DNA of 64,000 nucleotides from Chaetoderma sp. LZ-2023a (taxonomy: Eukaryota; Mollusca; Caudofoveata; Chaetodermatida; Chaetodermatidae). The notes under the pieces were generated by a model. The model did not search any database. It was not told the origin of the DNA and was given only the letters and a program-made list of their open reading frames with translations. Positions 1 to 8,368 of the stretch are shown in pieces (position 1 is the first letter of the stretch; each line of letters begins with the position of its first letter). Position numbers and translations under genes: made by a program. The stretch lies in assembly GCA_034401795.1 (NCBI GenBank), contig CM067366.1, forward strand, positions 83,048,116 to 83,112,115. The letters are read 5' to 3'.

Positions 1-15
1 GATAGTAGAGTTCAT

Positions 16-252
16 CAAGAAAGACGGTTGATAAACTCGCAGATTTCATCACTGACGTCCACTCCCGTCCTGTCACGCATGGCCTGGGTGAACTCTAAAC
101 AGACGCCCGTCATTCATTCGACCATCACTGAAGACCTCCTCAAACACCTCCGTACACTGGCATCAAATCTCTGCTGGATCCTCACTGAATGGTAGTTTAT
201 CGATCAACCCTTGGAAGTTAAGGGACTTGATCAAGTCATACACAGACGCCAT
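16..252 (-). pseudogene. small viral protein of unknown function, broken
   Basis: The ATG at 252 lies just downstream of a TTTAAG plus TATATAA promoter-like signal (253-274), the arrangement seen at most starts in this element. The N-terminus begins MASVYDLIKSLNFQGL and is helical in character. An in-frame TGA at 163-165 stops it after about 29 codons. The frame stays open past it with acidic/hydrophobic residues, and one further frame change leads to a stop near position 16. Length would be roughly 80 residues. I do not recognise the family; position and promoter argue for a genuine viral gene. Confidence 0.45.
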
Positions 253-274
253 CCTTATATAGCATGGCTTAAAT
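253..274 (-). promoter_or_regulatory. viral promoter-like signal for 252(-)
   Basis: On the minus strand ATTTAAG (274-268) is followed by TATATAA and then ATG at 252. The TATATAA also contains the stop codon of the upstream gene (255-257). Confidence 0.5.
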
Positions 275-706
275 GTTCGGCGGCCCAGATGGCCACGAGT
301 GCTATGGCAACGTACGGTAGCCAATGGCCTGCGACTCCGAAGAACATACCTACACCTGAGGCGATGGCTTCAGAAATCTTCTCCACCCCATGGAGAGCAT
401 TGTTGGCGATCTTGCGCGCCGTCTCGCCAGCCTTCATTGTGAACAGAGCGATCAGAGCCCCAACTGCTGCCAGCGGACCGATAGAACCTTTTACATAAGT
501 GCGATAGATTCATTTCACTCTGTGTACTAGCTTGCGGGATTCAGATGCAGTCTCCTCTACATCATCATACTCACCCACAGTCTCCGCTACATCGTAGTCG
601 TCTGCATCATAATCCTCCTCCTCATCATAGTCCTCCTCATAGTCCTCATCATCTATATCCTCGACTGGATCAGCCTCTGGTTCATACATAAACTCTGGGT
701 ATCCAT
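255..706 (-). pseudogene. acidic-head, membrane-anchored small viral protein, interrupted
   Basis: The N-terminal half (about 685 down to 513) is extremely acidic and tyrosine-rich, with repeated DDED, EEDYD and DADDYD runs. A TGA at 510-512 interrupts it. The same frame then stays open to 255 and encodes two hydrophobic stretches separated by an amphipathic helix: one around LAAVGALIALF, the other around WLPYVAIALVAIWAA near the C-terminus. The likely start is the ATG at 706, 22 nt from a GTTTAAAG core, with a one-base slip into the acidic frame, or the in-frame ATG at 685. The final TAA (255-257) lies inside the TATATAA box of the next gene. Likely a membrane-associated virion component by inference; family not recognised. 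Confidence 0.5.
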
Positions 707-749
707 CGCTGGGGCAGTTATATAGTAGCTTTAAACTGTAGTCTATAGC
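707..749. promoter_or_regulatory. divergent viral promoter-like signal for 706(-) and 750(+)
   Basis: A near-palindromic CTTTAAAC core at 729-736. Rightward, CTATAGC precedes ATG 750 (13 nt from core); leftward, TATATAA precedes ATG 706 (22 nt from core). Confidence 0.5.
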
Positions 750-1130
750 ATGGCCTCCGCAATCTTGAATGCGGGCGTGTTTGCCTTAGCGAACTGGGGA
801 CTCAGCTTCGCTGACAAGAAGGCGGCAGAGGTCGCGCGTGAGCATCATAGCCAGGCGATGGAGAAGCTGTCTAAGGAGAAGTTTGAGTACAGCAAATCAC
901 TCGAGCATATACGCCAGAGTGAGGCACACTGACGACAACTCCAAGCTCAGGCCAACAAGAGCCTCAAAGAGGCAGATGAGAGTCTCGATGAGTACTACAA
1001 GGCTGTAAAGATATCTGAGCCAACGCTCGACTATTAAGCATCGACAGGTCAGAAGACAGCAGAGCTTATAGTAGTGGTGGCAGCTGCAGTGGTGACGACA
1101 GGAGTCGTGCTCTACGCACGCTCAAGCTGA
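750..1130 (+). pseudogene. coiled-coil protein with C-terminal membrane anchor, two in-frame stops
   Basis: ATG at 750 follows CTTTAAAC (729-736) and CTATAGC. The reading frame contains 126 codons to the TGA at 1128-1130, with premature TGA at 930-932 and TAA at 1035-1037 but no frameshift. Residues 1-25 are hydrophobic with small residues (MASAILNAGVFALANWGL). The middle is a charged heptad-like coiled coil (HHSQAMEKLSKEKFEYSKSL), continuing after the first stop with many K, E, D and Q. The end, after the second stop, is a hydrophobic segment rich in A and V before a short basic tail. A small helical protein with this layout is a recurrent member of Polinton-type elements in aquatic invertebrates, by my recollection. 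Nonsense mutation is more likely than readthrough. Confidence 0.55.
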
Positions 1131-1206
1131 ACACCTGATGTGTTCGACACGCATACCGTAGCATAGCCAAAGTAAAGTACCGTCACACCTAATGAGCGAG
1201 TCCCAG

Positions 1207-2195
1207 CTATGAGGGTTCTGATTTTGAAGCTGAGCCGGTTGCCCTGATTAGGTGGGATGTCCCTGCCCCGAGGTGGTGACGGCCTTCGAGTGCCAACTCT
1301 AGGTCGTCACTTCCACTGGTTAGTCGCAGAAGTGCATATGACTTAGTTTTCTGTCTGTAGAGTTGGCAATCAGCCAGCTCGCGTACCTCACCAAGAACAT
1401 TGGTCCCAGCAACCCCAAGCTTGAAGTCGTCTAGCTTATCCACCTGCTGGATGGCTCCTCCCTTCTGAACCAGGACCGCAACAGTGACACAGTCTGATGC
1501 ACCATGATGCAATGTCAGCTCTACCCGTTGGTTAGCTGTGGCTTGGACCTGCTGGTGTTCTCGCTCCACATGCACGATCCGCTGTTTGGAACCCGTTTGC
1601 TTCAGCTCCTGGTCATTCTCGTCATGCAAGTCATTAAGTCTTGGAGCACTCATCGTCGCATCTGCGAGCTGCTCAGTGTACACCCGGAGGAACAGCCTAT
1701 CCTGCATGGCAGCCGGATTCACGTGTGTGTTCTTGAGGAGGGTTAAGAGTGGAACTGCCACAGGCTTCTCGACACCTGCCTGTAGTTCGAATTCTGTGAA
1801 ACCCTCATTGCACCCCACATCGTAGTACCCCTTTCCCTTTGCATAGAAGGTTGGACCACGAGCCAGCGGACCTAGGACTTGGTACTCATCATTCACATGT
1901 TCACATAGGCGGTGTCCACGGTGCTGTTGCTCTGCATGATCTCCCACCTGTTGAGAACCTGCGGGAGTTCTACAGTCTGTTCTATTGTGCTCTGAAGCTT
2001 GAACTCGAGTGTAATGCTCTTGATCTCGTGGATCTGTGCCAAGATTGCAAAGTCAATGTACTTCCCAGCAGCGGACAACATGTTCTAATTGTGTATACTG
2101 GGTCGAATGACCACCAGGCAGTCCTTCCGAGGATCAGTGCGGTGCGATGTCCAGGGTTCAATGGCCCCATCTGGATGTTGCACATACTGCAGCAT
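1207..2195 (-). pseudogene. candidate jelly-roll major capsid protein, broken
   Basis: The start is the ATG at 2195, directly abutting a CTTAAAC core (2196-2202) shared with the divergent gene at 2226. The frame runs through a TAG after about 36 codons, then continues to about 1893, where a frameshift moves it into a second frame open to 1207; total about 330 residues. The pattern is beta-rich: YIDFAILAQIHEIKSITLEF, a strand-turn-strand near VELPQVLNRWEIM, then VAVPLLTLLKNTHVNPAAM followed by LFLRVYTE. The alternation of a PLL loop and a following LRVY strand resembles double jelly-roll capsid proteins of Polinton-type viruses. It is shorter than the usual 450-650 residues, so the C-terminus may be deleted. 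Capsid assignment is inference from pattern, not a search. Confidence 0.45.
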
Positions 2196-2225
2196 GTTTA
2201 AGCTCTGGTTATATAAAGGGGTTAA
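2196..2225. promoter_or_regulatory. divergent viral promoter-like signal for 2195(-) and 2226(+)
   Basis: GTTTAAG at 2196-2202. Rightward, TATATAAAG precedes ATG 2226. Leftward the core directly abuts ATG 2195, as at 5298. Confidence 0.5.
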
Positions 2226-3191
2226 ATGGCTGCCATGTTTGGTAAAGTTCTCCAGCAGATTATCTATAGGCAGCAGGACAAATCGGCATGACAGTCAGCA
2301 CGACAGCCACGGCATGCACTGTCCCACTGTGACAGGGTCTGAGGACTGCTTCGTGACATCAACATTATCCACGAGTGAGCCAAAGTCACACCTCTGTCTG
2401 ATGCGGAGATACTGGCCGCCATGGAGGAAGGAGCGCCAGCTCGTAGTACAAAAGAACTCCTGACTCGGATACTCTATCGGGAGTTTGACAGCACCCAGGG
2501 CAGGACACTCGATCTACTTCCTGTAGCCCAATCCAACAATACTGTTATTCTAGCTCTGCAAAGGGCGAGGGTCGACCCCGTGGGCTGCCGTATTTAGCCT
2601 CCATAGCCAGGAAGAGCGAGATATGCTGGATAGCCTCCAGTCTGGAGCAAATAACTACTTCAGGGAGGAGGTCAGTGCCACTGTAGCGGAGAGCCATGAC
2701 ACCGGTCATACAGAAGGTACTCAGGAGGTGTTCACTGTTGGGCGCAAGGAGGCTGTTGAGCACCTCTTCAACGAGGAATGGCGCAGGACATTGGCCAGTG
2801 ATCTGGCAGCATTTCAAAAATTCAAGATAACTATCAGGCGTACCTCATCAAATCCACTCACAAGTCAGATGCTAGTCGCGAATGGAAAAGGTGGATCTTC
2901 CATGAGACGTGCCAGTAGAAGCTAGCCCTAGACTCTGACCATCAGTGGGTTGAGTTTAATCAACAGGTTTCTGATGAAACTGACGAAGCTCCTCAAGCGT
3001 CTGACGAAGTTCCTCAAGCATCTGACGAAGTAGCAGAGGCCATGGACGAAGTAGCTGAGACCACGCAGCCTTCTGATGAATGGAAAAAATGTTGCGGCAG
3101 CTGCGACAGTCTGTCAGGGATGACGCATAGATCTGCACCTTTTTCAGAGATGGCTGGAAGTGTGACAGCTCACCTGTCTCCTTGTTGCTGA
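2226..3191 (+). pseudogene. viral gene of unknown function with acidic repeat tail, heavily broken
   Basis: ATG at 2226 follows GTTTAAG (2196-2202) and TATATAAAG. After MAAMFGKVLQQIIYRQQ the frame hits a stop at about 20 codons. Coding-looking stretches then continue in changing frames. One (about 2385-2600) contains LTPLSDAEILAAMEEG-like helix and ARSTKELLTRILYREF; another (2623-2820) contains GANNYFREEVSATVAESHDT; the next (2820-2940) ends in a tryptophan-rich segment. The C-terminal part (about 2935-3080) is an imperfect repeat of SDEVPQA/SDEVAEA units. It converges on the ATPase gene and the two overlap near 2956-3190. Function not recognised. At least three frameshifts and two stops. Confidence 0.4.
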
Positions 3192-3987
3192 AGATGAAGC
3201 GGTACAACTCAGCTGCACTCTGTACACCTGTGATAAAGTCCCCTTTTCTCTCCTTGAGGGTTAGGCTGTCGTATATGGTCTCGAGCAGGGCACGTCCACA
3301 CTTGGAGCTGAAGTATAGCAACCGGGCATTGTCGCAGATGTCTGGTGAGATCTCGTGGGTGTACCTCTGAAAGAGGATGAAGTTATCTTTGTGTGCCAGA
3401 TGTGCCTGGTGATATTGCTGAGGTAGGTGACTGTCTTCTGGTCCATTGCAGGGTCATCGATAACTAGAACAAGTGGTTCTGTCAGTCGGGCTGCCAGCAG
3501 CTTCTCCACCAGTGCTTGCAGGTTCTGCATCTTGGTGATTGGGCCATTGTACCATTGATCATTACTGTCAACCGCCTCAGCGGCGGAGTCTGACACCAGA
3601 AGGATGTATTGAGAGTGTAGATGTTCGGCCAGCAGAGTCCGCAGCAAGATGTTTTTCCCGTGTCCTGACGGGGAAATGATCAGAACCACATGGCCAGCAT
3701 CAGCCGGCCTACTGTTGAATGGTACAGACATGCGTGCGGAGGATGGTTAGCACTTGGTCGGTGGTAGCCTTGTCTATATCTGGGAGACTAAACGGAAGTA
3801 CTTCCTGCACCAGCTCTTTTGCCTGCAGAGTGGGGAATCCTGCACCTCTGGCGGATTCGAAGGATGCGATGGAGGTGTCAAGCATGAAATCCCAGCAGAA
3901 GCTGAGAAGATAGCGTAGAGGGCCTGTGTCAGCACCCACAGTGTCTAGTACATCCAGGATCTGTATGATACATGCACGGGAAGCCAT
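2956..3987 (-). pseudogene. packaging-type P-loop ATPase (A32/FtsK-HerA-like), frameshifted
   Basis: This gene would power genome packaging into the capsid. ATG at 3987 lies 14 nt from GTTTAAG (4002-4008). The first about 92 codons are a helical N-terminal region. The frame then shifts near 3710-3730 into one containing VVLIISPSGHGKNILLRTLL, a Walker A loop in which the usual Ser/Thr after GK is Asn. Next come the strand YILLVSDSA and a Walker B strand LVLVIDDPAMDQ about 75 residues later. A second frameshift near 3400 leads into the C-terminal part, which keeps hydrophobic strand/helix character (LLYFSSKCGRALLETIYDSL). An FtsK/HerA-family packaging ATPase is a hallmark of Polinton-like viruses. 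Alternatively the first 92 codons are a separate overlapping gene. Family call fairly firm, activity unlikely. Confidence 0.62.
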
Positions 3988-4008
3988 GACTATCCTGTGG
4001 TCTTAAAC
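3988..4008 (-). promoter_or_regulatory. viral promoter-like signal for the ATPase gene
   Basis: Minus-strand GTTTAAG (4008-4002), then GGATAG, then ATG at 3987. The signal lies inside the last codons of the preceding gene. Confidence 0.5.
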
Positions 4009-4491
4009 GGCAAACCAAAGAACCCTGACTTCTTCACCTCTGGTAGCCGGAGGCTGGCGGTAGCACCTGCTTGGCCGTCGACAGTGATATGGCTCAGGTC
4101 GAGGGTGCATATTTTGAGATTCTCTCAATCCTCTCGGAATGAGCTCCGTGATTTCAGGAGATCATTAACCAGCTCCTGTGCATAGGACTCAGCCATAATC
4201 TTGATGGCTCCTGCCTCATCAACTCCGAGCATACCGAGCATCGCCTCCCTCTCCTTGATGCCCATCCCCTTGTATACAGTCTTGGCCTTCTTAATGGCCG
4301 ATTGTCCTACCGTACCAGTGTTCCCGATGAGATCTGAGGCTGGGATGGTACCTCGGGTCTCCCTTCTCATCAAAGTCTAGGAAGAAGATAGGGGAAACAG
4401 TGTCCTCTGAACCGAGGCGTGCCTCACCCAAGTGAACAAGATCGCCTAGCTCTTTGCGTTCTAGGTCTGTGAGTGACAGAGTCATAGTCAT
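3990..4491 (-). pseudogene. conserved-looking viral protein of unknown function, frameshifted
   Basis: ATG at 4491 (a second in-frame ATG follows two codons later) lies 10 nt from GTTTAAG (4502-4508), with TATATG between. The first frame runs about 46 codons (MTMTLSLTDLERKELGDLVH) and a frameshift near 4355 moves into a helical region with GNTGTVGQSAIKKAKTVY and MLGMLGVDEAGAIKIMAESY. A TGA at 4125-4127 interrupts this frame, which then continues for about 44 codons to a TAG at 3990-3992. That stop lies 2 nt before the ATPase start, so the ATPase promoter sits inside the end of this gene. Family not recognised; context is virion morphogenesis. Confidence 0.45.
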
Positions 4492-4735
4492 ATACAGATG
4501 GCTTAAACCTACTAGTCATACCCCCAGTGAAATAGTTGGCCATAGGAGGACCATGCAGTCGGCCAAGGGAATAGGTAGCAGTGCTCAGGGTATGGCTCTC
4601 TCTGCAGGGGCATGCTTTGTGGGCGGCCCACCATTCCCGGGCATTGGCGATCCTTAGTATGCATGCTCGACTATGGGCTACCCACCACCCTCCAGCACAC
4701 CATGCCTCATATGCTGCAGGGGTCTCGTGATCCAT
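4424..4735 (-). CDS. small Trp/Cys-rich viral protein, unknown function
   Basis: ATG at 4735 lies 19 nt from GTTTAACC (4754-4760), with GAATAG between. The frame is open for 103 codons to 4424 and overlaps the next gene's start at 4491 by about 68 nt, so the last 20-25 residues may be out of the original frame. The N-terminal half is unusually rich in W, A and C (AYEAWCAGGWWVAHSRACIL, then REWWAAHKACPC). No clear membrane helix or known motif. Unrecognised; support comes from the promoter and packing. Confidence 0.38.
   Translation of the reverse strand: MDHETPAAYEAWCAGGWWVAHSRACILRIANAREWWAAHKACPCRESHTLSTATYSLGRLHGPPMANYFTGGMTSRFKPSVYDYDSVTHRPRTQRARRSCSLG
4492..4508 (-). promoter_or_regulatory. 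viral promoter-like signal for 4491(-)
   Basis: Minus-strand GTTTAAG (4508-4502), then TATATG, then ATG at 4491; gap of 10 nt. Confidence 0.48.
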
Positions 4736-4760
4736 CTCTCACTATTCACAGGGGTTAAAC
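4736..4760 (-). promoter_or_regulatory. viral promoter-like signal for 4735(-)
   Basis: Minus-strand GTTTAACC (4760-4753), then GAATAG, then ATG at 4735. The TAA inside GTTTAA is the stop codon of the upstream gene. Confidence 0.48.
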
Positions 4761-5274
4761 GTAGGCGACGATAATCTCAGCCATTGCACTCGTTGCTAGC
4801 CCTAGAACCGCAGCCTCCATTAGTGTAACACGTTCACCCATGATCTTGGCGGCAGCAGTGTAGGAGGCATCACTGAGGGCGATCTTTGGGATGGGGTGAG
4901 TTATTCAGAGACAGAGCCCGGCCATCCCACTCACTACTGTAGCGAGGACAGCCGCAGTGGCGGCAGGAAGAACCTCATTTCCCCCTGTCATCTTCACCAT
5001 GGCCACATTCGCTGCCACATTACTGGCGACATGGACTGCCAGAGGTTTTGCTTTGGTCAGTAACTTCTATGTCTTGGTTCGTAGCAGGTTCTCCACCTTC
5101 TGAAGACACACCTGGCTCTCGGGTAGTTGCTTCACGATCTGTACCATTGACATCATTGTTTAAGCACTGAGTATCCAACACGGTTAAACATCTGCGTCCC
5201 CTGTCGAGAGAGCTAATAAGATCTTCCCAGTCTGCGTCTGCCAGGTGGCCGGGTTGATACTCAGGAATATTCAT
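4755..5274 (-). pseudogene. viral protein with acidic head and Ala/Val-rich membrane-like tail, broken
   Basis: ATG at 5274 lies 16 nt from GTTTAAG (5291-5297), with CAATAG between; this core also sits against the divergent gene at 5298. The first 84 codons are polar and acidic (MNIPEYQPGHLADADWEDLI) and end at 5020. A shift to another frame yields an Ala/Val/Met-rich region containing LPAATAAVLATVVSGMAGL, an internal TGA, then VTLMEAAVLGLATSAMAEII ending in YV. The terminal TAA (4755-4757) is part of the GTTTAA core used by the next gene. Two hydrophobic helices suggest a membrane-associated virion component. Family not recognised. Confidence 0.42.
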
Positions 5275-5297
5275 CTCTCTATTGAGCCATCTTAAAC
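5275..5297. promoter_or_regulatory. divergent viral promoter-like signal for 5274(-) and 5298(+)
   Basis: CTTAAAC at 5291-5297 abuts ATG 5298; on the minus strand GTTTAAG is followed by CAATAG and ATG 5274. Confidence 0.48.
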
Positions 5298-5786
5298 ATG
5301 TCCAGGCTCACGCTATGCGAGAAGTACTATTATGTCTTCCAGAGGGAGTTGAAGGACTACAAGAAGAAGACACCAGATGAGCTCGCTCAGCTCTCCGGTG
5401 CTGAGCTGACAGAGGAGCTGACAGCTGTGAAGCTCTATCTAGGATTTGGCAAGAGACAGATCTGCTTCCTCGAATACTTTATCATGGGCGGGAGTATCGC
5501 CGAGCAGCTCCTGCGAGCTAAGGGTTTCTACAAGGATCGGGAGTATCTGTTAGATGTGTTCCAGCAGTTGCAGACCGCCATGGCCTCAGAGCTGAACAAG
5601 GCTCTGCGATACTACAAGCTGGAAAAAGGATGCGCTGCCGAACCCTCCAGCCCTTGGATGTGCATGTTGGCAGCGGGTATAGGGGTGGTAGGGCATGACA
5701 AGCTGGTTCCGTGTCTCACCGTGGTCCCCACTGCTACTGTAGAGAGTCAGGATAGTCTTACAGCTGATTTGCTAGCGGCGGAGTAG
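5298..5786 (+). CDS. intact 162-residue helical viral protein, unknown function
   Basis: One of the few uninterrupted genes of the element. ATG at 5298 directly abuts the CTTAAAC core (5291-5297) shared with the divergent gene at 5274. It is strongly helical and charged at the N-terminus (MSRLTLCEKYYYVFQRELKD), with a Leu/Glu-rich ELTEELTAVKLYL stretch. A central hydrophobic patch is around ICFLEYFIMGGSIAEQLL, and a second helix pair around YLLDVFQQLQTAMASELNKA. The C-terminal 40 residues are less ordered. It converges with the 5772-7049 gene and overlaps it by 15 nt. Family not recognised; lack of breaks suggests a real protein. Confidence 0.55.
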   Translation: MSRLTLCEKYYYVFQRELKDYKKKTPDELAQLSGAELTEELTAVKLYLGFGKRQICFLEYFIMGGSIAEQLLRAKGFYKDREYLLDVFQQLQTAMASELNKALRYYKLEKGCAAEPSSPWMCMLAAGIGVVGHDKLVPCLTVVPTATVESQDSLTADLLAAE

Positions 5787-7049
5787 GCTGATCCCGAGCG
5801 CCATAATAGCTAGGCCTGACACCACACATAGAGCTAGCACGGGAAGCGGTGTCATATCGACTGGCTGCAGTTTTGGGGCGCCTGTAGCTGCCGTGTTGAC
5901 TGGCTGCAGTGTCAGGGTCGGAACGACTGTATGGCTCATACTACGCATAGGTGCGTTGATGGCAGTGTTGAAGCTGCAGTGAACACCGGAGGAACTCCTC
6001 TCGACTATCATGTTGTTATAGCCCCTGACTTGGAGGGCCTCGATGTTCATGATCATGTTGCTCAGAATCAACCGTAGGTGTGGCGAAATAGCAAAGCCAC
6101 GTTTGCAACGGGCCTTCTGCAACCCCTGCTGGAACTAAAATAAGACTACTGGGGTCTGCCACGATGATCATATCCTCAACGAGACTGATGAACATGGCCT
6201 GAACCTCTGCTCCGCTGACACCATCTATGGAATGCCGCAGCTAAGGAGGCATTAGCACAGTGCTTCCAGGAATTGGTTGATCTGAACGATCCCTGCTGGT
6301 GTGAGGCCTGAGGTGGTGTGTGGGACAAAGTACTTCCACACATCTGGATAGTCCTGCCACAAGCCAGTGATGTGCATATTTTGCACCAGCACTCCAGGGT
6401 CGGAGTCTGGATCGAACGAGAATGTCACTGTCTTCCGACGGCCTACTCATCAAGGTGTTCGATAGGGGAATCCTGAGTAGTCACGTCTCGGGTCACCATA
6501 CATAACCCCTAGACCGCTGTTGTCACCACCATGCCACCGATAGTCTGGGTGAGCGATGAACTCTCTCTGTAGTCTGCTGGCCGCTGAGACGCTATGACTG
6601 TTGAGCTGTGGGTCGAAGGCGTTCTCATCACGGAGGCTTGCACCCAGCTTATGGAGGGTTCGTCGCACCGTGAAGTACACGTGGAATCTGAGACAGCTGG
6701 CGATGAGCACAGCTTCAGGAGTACCAAAATAGGAGTGAAACAGGGTGGAATTTACTCCACATCCTGCCGTGGCACACCACACGGCAAAGTTCAGCTGCTG
6801 ATTCCAGTATGAGAGGCTTGGAGCATCCATCCAAGTATGAGCTTGCTTCACATCCTTGATGGTGATGGGGCGGTTGGTCAGCGGTCGTGGGTTGATGGAG
6901 AAGCTGGTTCGGGACCGTCCATCCACTGTGATGGAGAAAGGTGTTAGCTCTGGTATATCATCCAGTAGACCTCTCAGGCCAGTCAAGGGTGTACCCAGGA
7001 GGGGTGGTTGGCTCCGGATGACTGTCGTGAGGTTCAGTGGGAAGGCCAT
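5772..7049 (-). pseudogene. large Polinton-associated virion protein with C-terminal membrane anchor, frameshifted
   Basis: ATG at 7049 follows GCTTTAAG (7063-7070) and TATAG. The span equals about 425 codons. The first 199 codons are open and include LTNRPITIKDVKQAHTWM, then WNQQLNFAVWCATAGCGVN, a Cys/Trp-rich signature that I associate with a family carried by Polinton-type elements in aquatic animals, and DYRWHGGDNSGLGVMYGDP. A frameshift near 6450 moves into a frame with GLWQDYPDVWKYFVPHTT and GLTPAGIVQINQFLEAL. After further breaks the 6122-5772 frame gives MNIEALQVRGYNNMIVERSS and a terminal hydrophobic helix (PVLALCVVSGLAIMALGI) with basic end. Likely a structural/virion protein; whether capsid or minor component is unresolved. 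Confidence 0.55.
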
Positions 7050-7070
7050 CTATACTGGTGTTCTTAAAGC
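7050..7070 (-). promoter_or_regulatory. viral promoter-like signal for 7049(-)
   Basis: Minus-strand GCTTTAAG (7070-7063), then TATAG directly before ATG at 7049. The upstream gene's TAG stop (7070-7072) abuts the core. Confidence 0.5.
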
Positions 7071-7713
7071 TACCATACAGGCGGCACACTATTTGTAGTC
7101 GGCTCGACTCCAGAGACCAGCGAGGCGACCTCGCCGTAACATCTCGTTTTCAACTCCTCCATATCAACCCACCCGCTGGAGCCTTTGAGGTATTGCTGTC
7201 GCACTTTAGGTTTCTCAGTGCAGTACAGGGCTTGGACCTTAAATATATGGTGGTACTCTTTATCGGTGACCTGGCCATCCTCGAGAACTTTGCTGATAGA
7301 CTCGTCGATAGTCCGTAGCATACTCGGTGCCAGTGCCACGTACGTAGCATGCTTCTCCAGCCTCCTTGTGATCTGCCGCTGCCCTACCCCCAAGCCCGTG
7401 GCCAAGACAGTGGCAGCTAGTGTCACGCCACCCAGCGGGATGGCGATGTGGGCACCCACCCCTGTAGCGAAAGTGGCCATAGCTGCCACCCAGCACTGGC
7501 TCAAATCACACCCGCAACAGTGGTTGTACATGCGAGGACGTTGTAGGCTGTCTTATATCGCCTGCGCGTTCTGCTGTACTTTTCTGCCTCATGGCCGAGA
7601 TTCTGTCTGATGGTATCTATCTGCTTGAATCACCAGCCGTGGATGGTACCGCCCTCGTCAGCCGTCATGGAGGGGTATATTTCTGGTTGCTTCCGCCACT
7701 CTGATTTTGCCAT
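7070..7713 (-). pseudogene. Gly-rich hydrophobic-core viral protein, one stop and one frameshift
   Basis: ATG at 7713 follows GTTTAAT (7727-7733) and GTATAC. The frame opens with MAKSEWRKQPEIYPSM and meets TGA at 7630-7632, after which it continues as a coiled-coil stretch (FKQIDTIRQNLGHEAEKYSR) to TGA at 7501-7503. The next frame, open to 7070, contains a long glycine/alanine hydrophobic region (GAHIAIPLGGVTLAATVLAT), a basic helix RQITRRLEKHATY and a DGQVTDKEYHHIF segment reminiscent of an EF-hand-like helix-loop-helix. Coiled coil, Gly-rich hydrophobic core and this acidic loop form a pattern I associate with Polinton-carried proteins. The stop at 7070-7072 abuts the next gene's TTTAAG core. 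Confidence 0.5.
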
Positions 7714-7733
7714 AGTATACCTGGAGATTAAAC
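7714..7733 (-). promoter_or_regulatory. viral promoter-like signal for 7713(-)
   Basis: Minus-strand GTTTAAT (7733-7727), then GTATAC, then ATG at 7713. Confidence 0.48.
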
Positions 7734-7902
7734 CTGCATCATCTGCAGAATCTGCTCATGAGTCTTAGAAGGGTACATTTTGGAGAGCCTGGCAAACTGT
7801 GCCAGCTTGCTGGTTTAGAGACAGACATCTCTTAGACAGAGGTCATCCAGCACTATGTCAGATGCCGGTAGCTTTCTGAGATGTGACATCTAGAACTTCA
7901 CC

Positions 7903-8368
7903 TTATGACCAAGATAGTAGGTCCACCACTGGATGGCTTTCGTGGTCTGACACTTCTGCGCCATCTCTTCCCCACTGTATGACATCTGGCTCATCCTCGT
8001 CTGTGAAGACACCTGGCTCATCATCGTATTTGAAGACATCTGGCTCATCATCTCGCTTACTCTCTGGCTCCTCATCGTCCGCGGTCACCGCTGCATCGCC
8101 TGCATCGTCGTATGTGAAGACATCGTCCCGCTTACTCTCCTCCAGGAGCCCCTGCCAGTATCGGGAACCTTCACTGTTCATTCACCTCCTTGCAAGGCTC
8201 GCGTTCCGTTGATACCAGCTCATCCCGCTGAAGTCGCTCTCCTTCTTGTTGCAGTGTGAGCATCTGTTCGTTTAAGGCCTTTATCTGTGCAGGGGTCATG
8301 AAGGGGAAACCCTGTAGCAGGCTCTTCATCATCTCGGCAAAGGTCAGATATTCCTGGTGTGATATCAT
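7903..8368 (-). pseudogene. helical protein with acidic tandem-repeat tail
   Basis: ATG at 8368 overlaps the stop of the upstream gene as ATGA (8365-8368), so the two are probably co-transcribed; no TTTAA signal is present here, unlike at most other starts. Residues 1-65 are helical (MISHQEYLTFAEMMKSLLQG, then a Gln/Glu-rich coiled coil) and end at 8171. Another frame then carries an acidic region with near-repeats of KRDDEPDVFKYDDEPGVF and EDEPDVIQW, matching an imperfect 27-30 bp DNA repeat at about 7978-8110. One frameshift is needed to join them. Function unknown; acidic tails recur in this element. Confidence 0.42.
7978..8110 (-). repeat. imperfect 27-30 bp coding repeat in viral acidic tail
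   Basis: On the plus strand the unit reads GACA(T/C)CTGGCTCATC(C/A)TCGT followed by a variable TTTGAA/TGTGAA end. About three to four decayed copies encode DEPDVF-like acidic units. Confidence 0.5.

Noticed and set aside
1504-1825. Plus-strand open frames opposite the capsid-like gene
   Set aside because: They lie antisense to the better-supported minus-strand gene and lack the TTTAA start signal.
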